Shown here piece by piece: positions 17,166 to 28,826 of a stretch of 64,000 nt of DNA; position 1 is the stretch's first letter; every line of letters begins with the position of its first letter. This stretch comes from Pseudomonas caspiana (GTDB taxonomy: Bacteria > Pseudomonadota > Gammaproteobacteria > Pseudomonadales > Pseudomonadaceae): NCBI RefSeq assembly GCF_002158995.1, contig NZ_LOHF01000001.1, forward strand, positions 1 through 64,000, given 5' to 3'. The notes under the pieces are model-generated. The model had not been told where the DNA came from. It ran no database searches and saw nothing but the letters and a program-made list of their open reading frames with translations. Both the position numbers and the translations under genes were made by a program.

Positions 17166-18935
17166 ATGCTCAGTCGCACGTTGTTCCCCGTGTTAATGGC
17201 CGCTCTGGCGGGTGTTTCAACCGTTCAGGCCAATGAGGCTCTTCGTATCGAACGGCTGCAGCGCTGTGGCGATCTGTTGGGACGTGAACAGCAAACCTTC
17301 TGCATCGGCGTGCGCGGGCTTGAAGCCGGAGATGTACAGCTCAAACTGGACGGCAAGGCAGTACCGGTTCAGTTGCTTGAGCGTGACGGTGAGCGACTCA
17401 AATTGCGCCTGACCTCTGCTAACTGGCGCAGCGGACCGTTATGGCTGGAGCAGGCCGGGCAGAGCAGTAATGCTGTGTGGCTGAGCATGGCGGGCAGTCA
17501 TGTATTGGCAGCCACGCCACAACAAGTCGCCAGGAACATGGATGGCCTGACCAGTTACGTCGATCTGGTCAGCGTGATCATCGAAGAAAAATTCCAGGGT
17601 GCAGAAGAGGCGGAGCGCATTGCGAAAAAGTACGGCTCCACGGTCGTCGGCTCCATCGCGCCGCTCAACACTTACCAATTGCGCCTGCCGGTGACTGACT
17701 TGGTGCAGCGCGACGCCATGGTGCTGCGCATGGGCAGTGAGGTCAGTGTCGATGCCGTGGTGGTCGAGGAGTCAGCCGCAGAATCTCCTGAAGGCGAAGC
17801 AGCCCCCAGCGATGGCAAGCAAGCCAAGCCGACTCAGGATCAGTGGGCGGCCAACCGTTTCATGGACGCGGTCAATTACTACCAGCGCAGGATTCCCGCG
17901 GTCACGTCGCCGATCAAGCCGGTGCCGATTCGCATTGGGATCATCGAGCGCGAAGTGGATTTTGATGCCCCTGATTTCTCCGATTACCTGGGCGACTGCA
18001 AATCAGGCAAGCCGCGCACCTGCCTGTACGCCCGTGACGCGAAGAAGCCCGACGGGCATGGCTCCACCGTGGCCGGGATTCTGGCGGCGGATACGGCGAA
18101 AGGCGGCAACACCGGCTTCCTTCGGGCGCTTGACGGCGTGAGCGATGGCTTCGAGGTGATTGTCGAGCGCAACTCGGATGCGGGCATCACCGCGAATGTC
18201 GCGGCCTCGGTCAATCTGGTGGAAGACGGCGCGCGGGTGCTCAACTGGAGCTGGGGACTGCATCGGGTCGGCGCGAAAAACGTGCAGGGCGATGAGGTGG
18301 ATTCGTTACTTAGGTCTGGCATCGCAATGTCGGGCTACGAGGAATTGCTGGAAGAGTTTTTTCTCTGGTTGCGGCGTAAACACCCCGACGTCGTAGTGAT
18401 CAACTCGGCGGGCAACGGCTCGTCGTTCTCCGGGACGGACGAGTACCGCTTGCCGTCTTCGTTCATCACGGATCAGTTGCTGGTGGTGGGCGGACATCAG
18501 CGCAGCAAGGATGACGATCTGCCCATTGATGATCCGGCTTACGTCGAGAAGCGCGAGTCATCCAACGTTGATAGTCGTGTCGACATCATGGCCGCAGCCT
18601 GCACACGGGCATCGACCCTTACAGCGGGTGAGCAAGGCGCGGTGCATTGCGGTACGTCTTACGCCACGCCGATGGTTACCGGGATTGTCGCGGCCATGCT
18701 GTCGATCAACCCGAAGCTGACGCCCGAACAACTGCGCATGCTGTTGCGTCGCAGCGCCATGCCTATCGGTGGCAACTTCGATTTCGAAGCCATGGACGCC
18801 GATGACCTTACGGCACCGATTCTGCCGTCTGAACGCAATTATCAGATGGACGACAAGAACATCGGCCGCTCGGCACGTCTGGACATGCAGAAGGCGCTGG
18901 ATCTGTCGGTACAGAGCCTCAAACGAGAGCGCTGA
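17166..18935 (+). CDS. Exported S8 (subtilisin-type) serine peptidase
   Basis: A 589-residue protein with a signal peptide (MLSRTLFPVLMAALAG..., probable cleavage near residue 22). An N-terminal region of about 230 residues precedes the peptidase domain. The active-site elements are GHGSTVAG with His298, the oxyanion Asn417 in NSAGNGSS, and GTSYATPMV with nucleophile Ser498. At the position of the usual Asp (VxVIDTG) the sequence reads IGIIEREVDF, placing Glu261 where subtilases have Asp. Whether Glu261 or Asp265 works in catalysis is uncertain. No C-terminal autotransporter barrel or anchor is seen, so a periplasmic or secreted protein is expected. Confidence 0.88.
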   Translation: MLSRTLFPVLMAALAGVSTVQANEALRIERLQRCGDLLGREQQTFCIGVRGLEAGDVQLKLDGKAVPVQLLERDGERLKLRLTSANWRSGPLWLEQAGQSSNAVWLSMAGSHVLAATPQQVARNMDGLTSYVDLVSVIIEEKFQGAEEAERIAKKYGSTVVGSIAPLNTYQLRLPVTDLVQRDAMVLRMGSEVSVDAVVVEESAAESPEGEAAPSDGKQAKPTQDQWAANRFMDAVNYYQRRIPAVTSPIKPVPIRIGIIEREVDFDAPDFSDYLGDCKSGKPRTCLYARDAKKPDGHGSTVAGILAADTAKGGNTGFLRALDGVSDGFEVIVERNSDAGITANVAASVNLVEDGARVLNWSWGLHRVGAKNVQGDEVDSLLRSGIAMSGYEELLEEFFLWLRRKHPDVVVINSAGNGSSFSGTDEYRLPSSFITDQLLVVGGHQRSKDDDLPIDDPAYVEKRESSNVDSRVDIMAAACTRASTLTAGEQGAVHCGTSYATPMVTGIVAAMLSINPKLTPEQLRMLLRRSAMPIGGNFDFEAMDADDLTAPILPSERNYQMDDKNIGRSARLDMQKALDLSVQSLKRER

Positions 18936-18953
18936 TCGGCTATCTTTGAACGG

Positions 18954-19592
18954 TTATTTGAGCAGTTCACTGCTTTCGATGCGTGTCACGCCTGCCGCCG
19001 TCATGTCTTGCCAGGCCTTGTCCAGCGAGCCGTTCATGTCGATGGCCCGACAGGCATCGGCGATGACCAGGGTGGTGAACCCGGCGGCTCTTGCATCCAG
19101 TGCTGACCATGCGACACAGAAGTCCAGCGCCAGACCGACCACAAACACGTTCTGAACGCCGCGCTCCTTCAGGTAGCTGGCCAGGCCTGTGGGTGTCTGG
19201 CGGTCAGCTTCGAGGAATGCGGAATAGCTGTCGATGTGCGAGTTGCAGCCTTTGCGCAAGATCAGCTGCGCGTGGGGCAGGTCCAGATCCGCATGCAGTT
19301 GTGCGCCATGGCTGCCTTGAATGCAGTGGTCCGGCCAAAGGGTTTGCGGGCCATAGGGCAGGGTGGTGATTTCGAATGGCACGCGACCTGAGTGGCTGGA
19401 GGCAAAGGAAATATGCCCAGCCGGATGCCAGTCCTGTGTAATGACCACGCCCTGAAACTGCTGGCCAAGCCGGTTGATCAGCGGCACCAACGCATCGCCC
19501 TCGGCCACTGCCAGCGCGCCTCCGGGCATGAAGTCGTATTGCATGTCGATGACCAGCAAAACGCTGTCGAGACCGAATGCGTTTGGGTTCAT
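18954..19592 (-). CDS. pncA: Nicotinamidase
   Basis: A 212-residue isochorismatase-fold amidase converting nicotinamide to nicotinate for NAD salvage. The triad is Asp in LLVIDMQYDF (about residue 16), Lys in LRKGCN and Cys in GLALDFCVAW. The metal site TQDWHPAGHISF is also present, and the order matches E. coli PncA closely (GGALAV, WPDHC, DSYSAF). Convergent with the protease gene with only 18 bp between stops. A REP-like repeat lies just upstream. Confidence 0.9.
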   Translation of the reverse strand: MNPNAFGLDSVLLVIDMQYDFMPGGALAVAEGDALVPLINRLGQQFQGVVITQDWHPAGHISFASSHSGRVPFEITTLPYGPQTLWPDHCIQGSHGAQLHADLDLPHAQLILRKGCNSHIDSYSAFLEADRQTPTGLASYLKERGVQNVFVVGLALDFCVAWSALDARAAGFTTLVIADACRAIDMNGSLDKAWQDMTAAGVTRIESSELLK

Positions 19593-19628
19593 GGTGTAAC
19601 TCCTGAATTCTGAAATGGAACGCCTTCC

Positions 19629-19702
19629 CTGTAGGAGCTGCCGAAGGCTGCGATGGCGCTGTATCAGAATGAACGCTTCGCAGCCTTCGGGGGCGGCTAC
19701 AG
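19629..19702. repeat. REP-like inverted repeat, GCCGAAGGCTGCGA type
   Basis: CTGTAGGAGCTGCCGAAGG at the left and CGCAGCCTTCGGGGGCGGCTACAG at the right; the right arm has diverged. Lies between pncA and the dehydrogenase gene. Confidence 0.8.
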
Positions 19703-19768
19703 GACTTTGGTCGAGCCAGAAAATATAGGTTTTCTGTCTGCCGCACGACAGCGGGTGTCAGGGATGAC

Positions 19769-20725
19769 TCAACCAAACACCCGAATCGGCGCTCCAGCAT
19801 CCCACGCCTGAATATCTTCAATCATCTGACTGAAGAACATCCGGTAGTTGTTCTCCGTTACGTAACCCACGTGAGGCGTTGCGAGCAGGTTATCCAGTGT
19901 GCGAAACGGATGCTCGACAGGCAGTGGCTCAACGGCAAACACATCCAGCGCCGCACCGGCGATGCGCCGCTGCTGTAGAATTTCAATCAGCGCGACTTCA
20001 TCGACGATTGGCCCGCGTGAGGTGTTGATCAGGTAAGACGTCGGCTTCATCCAGGCCAGCGCCTGAGCATCTACCAGCCCACGGCTGCGGTCACTGAGCA
20101 CCAGATGGATCGACAGAATATCCGCCTGCTCAAACAACTCCTGCTTGCTGACATACGTCACGCCCGATTCCGCAGCGGCTTCAGGCGTGAGATTTTCACT
20201 CCAGGCGATGACCTTCATGCCAAACGCCAGGCCGTAGCGGGCGATCCATTTGCCGATGCTGCCGAGCCCGAGAATGCCCAGTGTCTTGCCATGCAGGTCG
20301 CTGCCAATGCCGGTCTGCCATTGACCGCTGCGTAACGAATTGGCTTCGTCCACCAGATTGCGGGTCACGCCCATGATCAGCGCCCAGGTCAATTCCGGCG
20401 CAGCGTGCTTGTAGCTTTCAGTGCCGCACACCTGAATGCCCAGGCGCCCGGCAGCTTTGACGTCGATGGCCGCGTTGCGCATGCCGCCAGTCACCAGCAG
20501 CTTGAGATTGGGCAATTGGCTGAGCAAGGCTTCGTCGAAAATCGTCCGCTCGCGCATCACGCAAATCACATCGAAGGCTTGCAGGCGCGCCGCCATGGTG
20601 CCTGTGTCGGCGGGGTAGTCGTGAAGAAAACTGACCTCACCGATGCTATCCAATACTGACCAGTCCACTATATTACTGGCCACGGATTGCCAGTCATCCA
20701 GCACTGCAATTTTCGTTTGCGTCAT
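19769..20725 (-). CDS. D-2-hydroxyacid dehydrogenase family protein
   Basis: About 318 residues; NAD-dependent 2-hydroxyacid dehydrogenase with the nucleotide loop LGILGLGSIGKWIARYG, catalytic Arg in NTSRGPIVDE, Glu in VFAVEPLP and His in ATPHVGYVTEN. It probably reduces a 2-keto acid or oxidises a D-2-hydroxyacid; the substrate (glycerate-, glyoxylate- or phosphoglycerate-like) is not specified by the sequence. ATG 20725 is chosen over the in-frame GTG at 20746 because AAAGG lies about 10 bases before it and it gives the usual N-terminus MTQTKIAVLDD. Confidence 0.88.
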   Translation of the reverse strand: MTQTKIAVLDDWQSVASNIVDWSVLDSIGEVSFLHDYPADTGTMAARLQAFDVICVMRERTIFDEALLSQLPNLKLLVTGGMRNAAIDVKAAGRLGIQVCGTESYKHAAPELTWALIMGVTRNLVDEANSLRSGQWQTGIGSDLHGKTLGILGLGSIGKWIARYGLAFGMKVIAWSENLTPEAAAESGVTYVSKQELFEQADILSIHLVLSDRSRGLVDAQALAWMKPTSYLINTSRGPIVDEVALIEILQQRRIAGAALDVFAVEPLPVEHPFRTLDNLLATPHVGYVTENNYRMFFSQMIEDIQAWDAGAPIRVFG

Positions 20726-20788
20726 CTCGGATTCGCCTTTTGCCACGTTTTTTAAGGTTGTGCCGTCACATTAGCGCCAGACAGTCGC

Positions 20789-21442
20789 TTAGCCAAACAG
20801 CCCGGCAGCCAGATTGATCGAAAATCCGAGGATCGCCGTGTTGAAGATAAAGCCGATCAGGCTCTGGGCCAGGACAATCTTGCGCAGTCCCGGCGTCGCG
20901 ACGCCAACATCCGAGGTCTGCACGGCAACGCTGAGGGTGAAGGAGAAATACAGGAAGTCCCAGTAATCCGGATGCTTCTCGCCGTCGGCGAAGCGCAGAG
21001 CGGGTTCTTTGCCCTTCCATGTATAGAAGAGGCGGGCGTAATGCAGGCTGAAAATCACCCCGGTGACCAGCCACGAGCCGATCACGGTGAGTGCAGTGAA
21101 GGCATAGTGCAGCGCCCGGTCATTAGTAGTCATTTCCTTGCTGCCAGCCAGTTCCAGGGTAATTGCCGCAAGGCTGGCAAGTGCGGCGATACACACGGTG
21201 ACCAGCACCAGCCCGGCGTTTTCGTCCTCGACCATGGAGATGCGTTCCGCATCGGCCGCGTTGGTGCGAAACGTGCGGATCAGGATCAATACCAGATACA
21301 CCCAGACGGCAACGTTCCAGGCAATCAGGCACTTACTCGTGATGGAGATCTGTGGGGCGATGATTGCTGCAGCAAGCCCACTGGCGAGACCCAGCGCGGT
21401 GGCGATGCTCAAACGTGGGTGGGTGTGAGCGATATGTGACAT
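20789..21442 (-). CDS. DUF1345 membrane protein
   Basis: A 217-residue inner-membrane protein with about five predicted helices and the conserved DUF1345 end ([22 protein letters not shown]), which includes a pore-loop-like TxS-VQTSDV segment reminiscent of ion channels. Function unknown. Separate from the gudD operon, whose terminator lies upstream at 21501-21532. Confidence 0.85.
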   Translation of the reverse strand: MSHIAHTHPRLSIATALGLASGLAAAIIAPQISITSKCLIAWNVAVWVYLVLILIRTFRTNAADAERISMVEDENAGLVLVTVCIAALASLAAITLELAGSKEMTTNDRALHYAFTALTVIGSWLVTGVIFSLHYARLFYTWKGKEPALRFADGEKHPDYWDFLYFSFTLSVAVQTSDVGVATPGLRKIVLAQSLIGFIFNTAILGFSINLAAGLFG

Positions 21443-21500
21443 GGGCCGGACTTCATGACGGATGATTCACGAACATTAGCACGGGCTTTTGTGGCGCAAT

Positions 21501-21532
21501 AAAAAACGACGCGCAAGGGGGTTACGCGTCGT
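21501..21532 (-). terminator. Rho-independent terminator of the gudP-gudD operon
   Basis: On the minus strand ACGACGCG and CGCGTCGT form a perfect 8-bp stem around an 11-base loop, followed by TTTTTTATT. It lies beyond gudD. Confidence 0.85.
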
Positions 21533-21561
21533 ATGCCAGCTAGGCAAGGGTTTTTCAGTTT

Positions 21562-21636
21562 CTGTAGGAGCTGCCGAAGGCTGCGATGGCGGCCTGGCAG
21601 GAATACCGAGGTTCGCGGCCTTCGGCAGCTCCTACG
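21562..21636. repeat. REP-like inverted repeat, GCCGAAGGCTGCGA type
   Basis: CTGTAGGAGCTGCCGAAGG at the left, GGCCTTCGGCAGCTCCTAC at the right; lies between gudD and its terminator. Confidence 0.82.
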
Positions 21637-21667
21637 GGAACGGCGTTCATTCATGGGGTGCTGGAAA

Positions 21668-24407
<2,740 letters not shown>

Positions 24408-24456
24408 TCGTTATTTTTATGCGGGTCAGGACAAGCTGCGGGCTTGTTGATGGACA

Positions 24457-24465
24457 TCATACAAG
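24457..24465. promoter_or_regulatory. Half-matching FadR-type operator upstream of gudP
   Basis: TCATACAAG repeats nine bases of the stronger sites at 24722-24733, about 50 bp before the gudP start. Confidence 0.4.
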
Positions 24466-24721
24466 TAGATGTTCGTCGCGCAAGAGGGGGATTGCAGATT
24501 TTGCAGGATTATTTGCCAGGTGATGTAGGCGGTTCAGCTGGGATGTGGCGGATTGGACAACTGACGATTCTGGTGATTTATCCTTTTAAAATCAATGAAA
24601 TATGATTGATTTTCAGGCCTCATGATGTGCCTGGGTGCTGGGCTGATTTTTTTCGGTATTTCAGCGAAGTCTTGAGTAATGGGGGTTTGAAGCCCGTGTC
24701 AGTGGAGAGTGATTTCTTGTG

Positions 24722-24768
24722 TTGTCATACAAGTCGGATGAGTTCATCCAGCCTCGCTTGTATGACAA
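24722..24768. promoter_or_regulatory. Pair of FadR-family operators in inverted orientation
   Basis: TTGTCATACAAG at 24722-24733 and CTTGTATGACAA at 24757-24768 are exact reverse complements. Each fits the FadR-family operator TNGTNNNACNA. They lie 55-100 bp ahead of the regulator gene start. Confidence 0.65.
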
Positions 24769-24822
24769 GTGCCCCATGAGCGGTGCTATGATCCCGGCAA
24801 AATTGGTGTCAGGACAGTCTCC

Positions 24823-25536
24823 ATGCAGCAGCCCACGCGTCAGGCACCCAAGCGCCGACCTCACAATCTTGCAACCGATCTGGTGACCGAGCTGAGTCAG
24901 CGGATTCTGCTCGGCAAGATCCCGCCGGGGCAGAAGCTGCCTTCGGAAAATCAGATCGTTCGTGAGCACGGTGTCAGCCGCACAGTGGTTCGTGAGGCCA
25001 TCTCCAAATTGCAGGCTTCCGGTCTGGTGGAAACCCATCATGGCGTCGGCACATTTGTGCTGGAGCGGGGCAACCAGACGGGTCTGCATCTGAAGGTCGA
25101 AACCGCCGCCAGCGTGCGAGACATCATCGAGTTGCGTATCGGTCTGGAAACTCAAGCGGTGGCACTTGCCGCATTGCGCCGCACTGACGAACATCTGGCC
25201 GCGATGCGTCAGGCGCTGGATGACTATCAGGACCTGTTGGCCAACGAAGACAGCTGTGTGGAGGCCGACTGGCGCTTTCACATGCTGATCGCCGAAGCCA
25301 CCGGTAATTCGTACTACACGGAGATCATGCTGCACCTGGGCAACGCGATCATTCCTCGCAATCGCATCGCCTCAAGCGAGCGTGCGGGGGCCAATCTGGC
25401 GCACCACGGTTACCTGGCGAATCTTGAACACGAAGCACTGCTCGCTGCGATCCGCCGCCAGGATCCGGACGCCGCACGTGCGGCAATGTGGACGCATTTG
25501 AGTAACAGCCGGGAACGCTTCGCGCCGCTGGATTGA
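24823..25536 (+). CDS. FadR/GntR-family regulator of the glucarate genes
   Basis: A 237-residue regulator: N-terminal winged helix (LATDLVTELSQRIL, then NQIVREHGVSRTVVREAISKL and THHGVGTFV) and a C-terminal all-helical FCD effector domain (RIGLETQAVALAALR; metal-type residues in DWRFHMLIAEATGN and HEALLAAIRRQDPDAA). ATG 24823 follows AGGACAGTCTCC; the frame is open earlier, but the ATG at 24769 lacks a ribosome site and overlaps the operator. Divergent from gudP-gudD, so probably their glucarate-responsive repressor. Confidence 0.88.
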   Translation: MQQPTRQAPKRRPHNLATDLVTELSQRILLGKIPPGQKLPSENQIVREHGVSRTVVREAISKLQASGLVETHHGVGTFVLERGNQTGLHLKVETAASVRDIIELRIGLETQAVALAALRRTDEHLAAMRQALDDYQDLLANEDSCVEADWRFHMLIAEATGNSYYTEIMLHLGNAIIPRNRIASSERAGANLAHHGYLANLEHEALLAAIRRQDPDAARAAMWTHLSNSRERFAPLD

Positions 25537-25551
25537 GTGGTTGCCCGCAAG

Positions 25552-25650
25552 CTGACGTGGGACCGGCTTTAGCCGGGAAGGCGGTATCTCTACCGACCAT
25601 TTTTAGTGGCTGTACTGGCCTATTCCCGGCTAAAGCCGGTCCCACGTCAG
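25552..25650. repeat. Long perfect inverted repeat, GGGACCGGCTTTAGCCGGG type
   Basis: Perfect 28-bp arms at 25552-25579 and 25623-25650 between the convergent regulator and hydrolase genes. Same family as 33293-33384 and 36794-36891. Confidence 0.92.
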
Positions 25651-25659
25651 AGTAATGCG

Positions 25660-26826
25660 CTATTTAGAAAACTTCTGCGCATCCCCCAGCACCTGCAGCA
25701 TCACCCCCGACTGCCACTCGAAATAAGGATTGAAGGTCAGTCGCGCATGGACTTTGCCGGGCTCGCGGTAGCCCCAGTCCGAGTACCACACCTGATCACC
25801 GGCCAGACATTTCTGCATGTCCGGGGTTTCCTGGCCGTTCCAGCAGATACGCTGCTTGCCGTCCACGCCGTACAGTGGGTTGTCCGGAGAAAACAGCAGA
25901 CCCATGTGCGAAAACTGGCTGATTCGGTAATCAGGCAGGTAATCCTTGCGAACCAGTACGCGAGGTGTGTTCGCAGCGTCTACCGGGCTGTCGCCGTACC
26001 AGATCAGGCGACTGGCCGGGTTGCTGAAGCGTTGATTGAAATTGTCCAGCACATAGTGGGTGTCCAGCACCGAGTCGTGTTGGGTGATGGCGATGAACAC
26101 CGGCTTGTCGTAACGGCGCTCGCCCAGACGATCTTGCGCCAGCACACTGCTGCGATAGAACTGGGCAAAGCCGTTAGTGGGCACGTTCAAGTAACGCACC
26201 GGAGTTTGCAAGGGCCGTAACGGATCCTTGGGGCTGGCCAGCCAAGGGCGCGCCCAGGCGATCCACTGCGTCGCCCAGGCATAAGGGCTGTCGGAGCGAA
26301 AGGCAGGAGAGAACAGCACAAGACCGGCGATTTCATCGTGATCGTAGGCGTAATCCAGCACCAGGTTGGCACCCGTGGAAAATCCGCCGAGATACACCTT
26401 GGGGACTTCTCGGGCGAGAGTCCGGGCTTGCTCGCGAACCACGTCCTGCCACTGCTTCAGGGTGACATCAAGCATGTCGGATGGCTGCGTGCCGTGACCG
26501 GGCAGCAGCACAGTCCGCACCAGAAAGCCCTGAGCTGCAAGCTTTGCTCCGATGTCATGGAACGACCACGGCGAATCGCCTAGGCCATGAACCAGCAAGA
26601 TACCGCCTTTGGGCTGACCCGACGGGCGCCACTCCTGCGGCGCATTCCATTGCAGCTCGGCAGCGTGATCGGTGGTCTGGAAGCTTCGGCGTTGCTCTAT
26701 CCATTCCAGCGTCTGCTGACGATAGTCATCAAAACTCTGTGTTGGCTGATCGTTACTGGCCGATGACGCACAGGCCTGAAGTGCAAACAGGGCGGGGAAC
26801 AGGCATACGATTCGGTGCTTGGCCAA
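25660..26826 (-). CDS. Lipoprotein alpha/beta hydrolase
   Basis: A 388-residue hydrolase with a lipoprotein signal (lipobox LQAC, acylated Cys19), so it is membrane-anchored in the cell envelope. The fold is recognisable from ILLVHGLGDSPWSF, LLPGHGTQPSDM and the nucleophile elbow GGFSTGAN (about residue 155); the late acid and His are probably in AITQHDSVLDTHYV and SHMGL. An esterase, lipase or lysophospholipase role is likely. The first codon is TTG (26826); no in-frame ATG lies near the signal peptide. Convergent with the FadR-type regulator gene. Confidence 0.82.
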   Translation of the reverse strand: MAKHRIVCLFPALFALQACASSASNDQPTQSFDDYRQQTLEWIEQRRSFQTTDHAAELQWNAPQEWRPSGQPKGGILLVHGLGDSPWSFHDIGAKLAAQGFLVRTVLLPGHGTQPSDMLDVTLKQWQDVVREQARTLAREVPKVYLGGFSTGANLVLDYAYDHDEIAGLVLFSPAFRSDSPYAWATQWIAWARPWLASPKDPLRPLQTPVRYLNVPTNGFAQFYRSSVLAQDRLGERRYDKPVFIAITQHDSVLDTHYVLDNFNQRFSNPASRLIWYGDSPVDAANTPRVLVRKDYLPDYRISQFSHMGLLFSPDNPLYGVDGKQRICWNGQETPDMQKCLAGDQVWYSDWGYREPGKVHARLTFNPYFEWQSGVMLQVLGDAQKFSK

Positions 26827-27185
26827 GATCCGGGGTTCTCTTCAGCGTGTGATTACGAGATGAGCTGCACTTTGCCACGAGCGTCCCGTTTGCTGCCAGC
26901 TTCCGTCAGTGCTGTTAATGGCAGGCATTGAACTGTAGGAGCCGACGAAGGCTGCGACGGCAGTGTCAGGAAGATCGCTTTCGCAGCCTTCGGCAGCTCC
27001 TACAGGAAATGCGCGCCTATTCGTAAAAGATTCCATTTTATTTGCCAGTTGAATACGCAATAGCGGTTGATGTTGAGAACATCATCACAACAGTACCCTC
27101 ATCGGAAACTTCCTACTGCGTTATCAGGCCAAGTTTTTTCAGGGTTGGCCGTTATGAGAGATGACGCCAAATGGAGGGCAATGTC
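26827..27185. other. Intergenic region with a REP-like repeat
   Basis: Contains the repeat at 26933-27005 and a small palindrome GATGTT-GAG-AACATC at 27069-27083. Base composition drops to AT-rich from about 27030 on. No other coding signal. Confidence 0.6.
26933..27005. repeat. REP-like inverted repeat, GAAGGCTGCGA type
   Basis: CTGTAGGAGCCGACGAAGG at the left, GCAGCCTTCGGCAGCTCCTACAG at the right; the left arm has changed TGCC to CGA. Lies between divergent genes. Confidence 0.8.
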
Positions 27186-27851
27186 TTGAACATTAACGGT
27201 ATATCAAACAGTCAGGTGGGTTTGCAGCAGCTCACATCAGTGCTCAATAAGCAGCCAGTAAAGACAAGCGAAAAAATCATGCTGGAAGAAACGGTTGAAT
27301 CTACTTCCAGCGTGGCCAAAGACCCCCCGTTTTATGAGTATCAGAAAGAGCCCTGGCTGACGGAACCCGGCTACGAGCTCGCCTCAAATCTAAAAGAGTA
27401 TGTGGCGTGGAAGAGTATGGAGGTAATGCTCGACCTTGGTTTGGCGAAGCTCGCGCACGATAGTTTCATGAAAAAACTCGCAGACACCCATCCGGAGATT
27501 GCGAGCAAGAGCTTTGGCTTTACCCTGGATGCGGACGCCTCCATAAAGATAATCGACTACAACAAAGTTCTCACCGATAGTGAACGGCGTTTCCTGATTG
27601 ATTCTTTGAGTAATACTGACGGATTAAAGCTACATTCAAAATCCGCAGCCAAGGGCTTCATGGCGCTCGTTGATCATGATCATGAGACCTTTGGCGGGCG
27701 GCATAAATTGGGTATTGAAAGTTTTCAGTTTGTAATCGATTTTGGCAGAATTTTGAGTCTGTCTGTTGAAAAGATGCAAAGTGAGTGGGTTGCGCAAATT
27801 CAGCAAAATGCTGAGCGGCGTGACTTTCCATACATCTCCTCGGAAGCATGA
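27186..27851 (+). CDS. Hypothetical protein, AT-rich gene
   Basis: I do not recognise this protein of about 221 residues. It is hydrophilic, has no signal peptide or transmembrane helix, and its first 50 residues look disordered (Ser/Thr/Val-rich). Base and codon use are clearly more AT-rich than in neighbouring genes, suggesting transfer. Start choice: TTG 27186 has a textbook GGAGGG seven bases upstream and gives MNINGISNSQVGLQQL; ATG 27171 lies five codons earlier but has no good ribosome site. Convergent with the equally AT-rich exported protein gene; a perfect hairpin separates them. A secreted-effector-like role is possible but unsupported. Confidence 0.65.
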   Translation: MNINGISNSQVGLQQLTSVLNKQPVKTSEKIMLEETVESTSSVAKDPPFYEYQKEPWLTEPGYELASNLKEYVAWKSMEVMLDLGLAKLAHDSFMKKLADTHPEIASKSFGFTLDADASIKIIDYNKVLTDSERRFLIDSLSNTDGLKLHSKSAAKGFMALVDHDHETFGGRHKLGIESFQFVIDFGRILSLSVEKMQSEWVAQIQQNAERRDFPYISSEA

Positions 27852-27883
27852 AAAAGTCAGTCTGGCAATGTTGCCAGACTGAC
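27851..27883 (-). terminator. Strong hairpin terminator between two AT-rich genes
   Basis: Perfect 13-bp stem (GTCAGTCTGGCAA and its complement, 2-base loop). On the minus strand it is followed by TTTTTC, so it ends the gene at 27891-28826. Without a T-run on the plus strand it may be weaker there. Confidence 0.8.
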
Positions 27884-27890
27884 GCCGGGG

Positions 27891-28826
27891 TTAGTTGCGC
27901 GGTCGTATCGTTTGTACAAGCCGTTGTGTGCAGATGTGCCCGAGATAAAAGGTATTAGGTGTCACGGTATGGGGGCTTAAGGCAAGATTCATTATTGCGT
28001 AATTTGCTACCTTGTAGTAGCTACGCCAAGTATTGAATCCCTTATTCTTGTCAACAAAGTCTTGGGCTTCCGTTCCGTCATAGCATCGGCCAAGTTCTAT
28101 TTTTCGGGAAGCGAAACCGCTGGCGTCGCTAGTCAATAACAATTTGACGGCGGTATTTTCTTCACGGTACTTCAGTGCAAACAGTATCACGCCTCCCTCC
28201 AAAGGAGCACCCTTGGTATCTTCGAATTTCACCTCGAGTAGGGCTTCTTTATAAACCTGAGTCGCCAACCACCCCGGCTCGGTATAACCACTCGGGATCC
28301 TGATAACGCCAGGTTCGTCATGCAAATCGTATTTTTTGAGAACCGGGTAAGACCCGAAATTGAGTGAGTAGGCGATGTTTGTCCCTTTCTCTGGGTGACG
28401 AGGCATCACTCGGATAATGACTTCGGCTTCAGTTTTTAGACCGGTAAATATCTTGGTTTTCATATTTTCAGTATGCCATTCACCGTCTTGGTAATAATCG
28501 ACTTTCCAGGCATTTTTGACGGGGTCGTCGCCATGAAATCCCAGGATTATATCCTGGCCGCGTTTGGCCACAAATCCATAGTAGTGAACCGGGTGCCTGC
28601 TGGTGAGCGAATCGTTAATCGAGTGAAGCTTGTCCTCCAATACAATGAACTTTGGCTCTGCAAACTCCTGGCTAGCTGCGGCTTGAGGTGTTACTGCGTC
28701 ACCGTTGCGTGAAAGGGCGGCTGTTTGTTGGGTGTCTGTGCTGGCAGATGCGCCACAGGTTAAGCCTGCGGTCACTACTGCCAGAAGGAGCGCCGATTGA
28801 ATGGGTGTCTTTTTAAAAGTATTCAT
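27891..28826 (-). CDS. Hypothetical exported protein, AT-rich gene
   Basis: A 311-residue protein with a clear signal peptide (MNTFKKTPIQSALLLAVVTAG, cleavage near residue 29 after GASA). The mature part is beta-rich by appearance. Residues about 80-170 (HYYGFVAKRGQDIILGF, DPVKNAWKVDYYQDGEW) resemble a carbohydrate-binding or pre-peptidase-like domain, and about 195-245 (LEVKFEDTKGAPLEGGVILF) an Ig-like fold. Only two cysteines are seen late (about residues 248 and 298). I cannot assign a function. Codon use matches its AT-rich convergent neighbour rather than the flanking genes. No metal or catalytic motif is evident. Confidence 0.65.
   Translation of the reverse strand: MNTFKKTPIQSALLLAVVTAGLTCGASASTDTQQTAALSRNGDAVTPQAAASQEFAEPKFIVLEDKLHSINDSLTSRHPVHYYGFVAKRGQDIILGFHGDDPVKNAWKVDYYQDGEWHTENMKTKIFTGLKTEAEVIIRVMPRHPEKGTNIAYSLNFGSYPVLKKYDLHDEPGVIRIPSGYTEPGWLATQVYKEALLEVKFEDTKGAPLEGGVILFALKYREENTAVKLLLTSDASGFASRKIELGRCYDGTEAQDFVDKNKGFNTWRSYYKVANYAIMNLALSPHTVTPNTFYLGHICTQRLVQTIRPRN

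Larger units (their letters stand above)
24408..24822. other. Regulatory region between gudP and its FadR-type regulator
   Basis: A 415-bp gene-free stretch, AT-rich near 24570-24660. It holds two TTGT-CAT-ACAA-type operators (24722-24733 and 24757-24768) and a related TCATACAAG at 24457-24465 on the gudP side. No ORF worth keeping. Confidence 0.7.
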
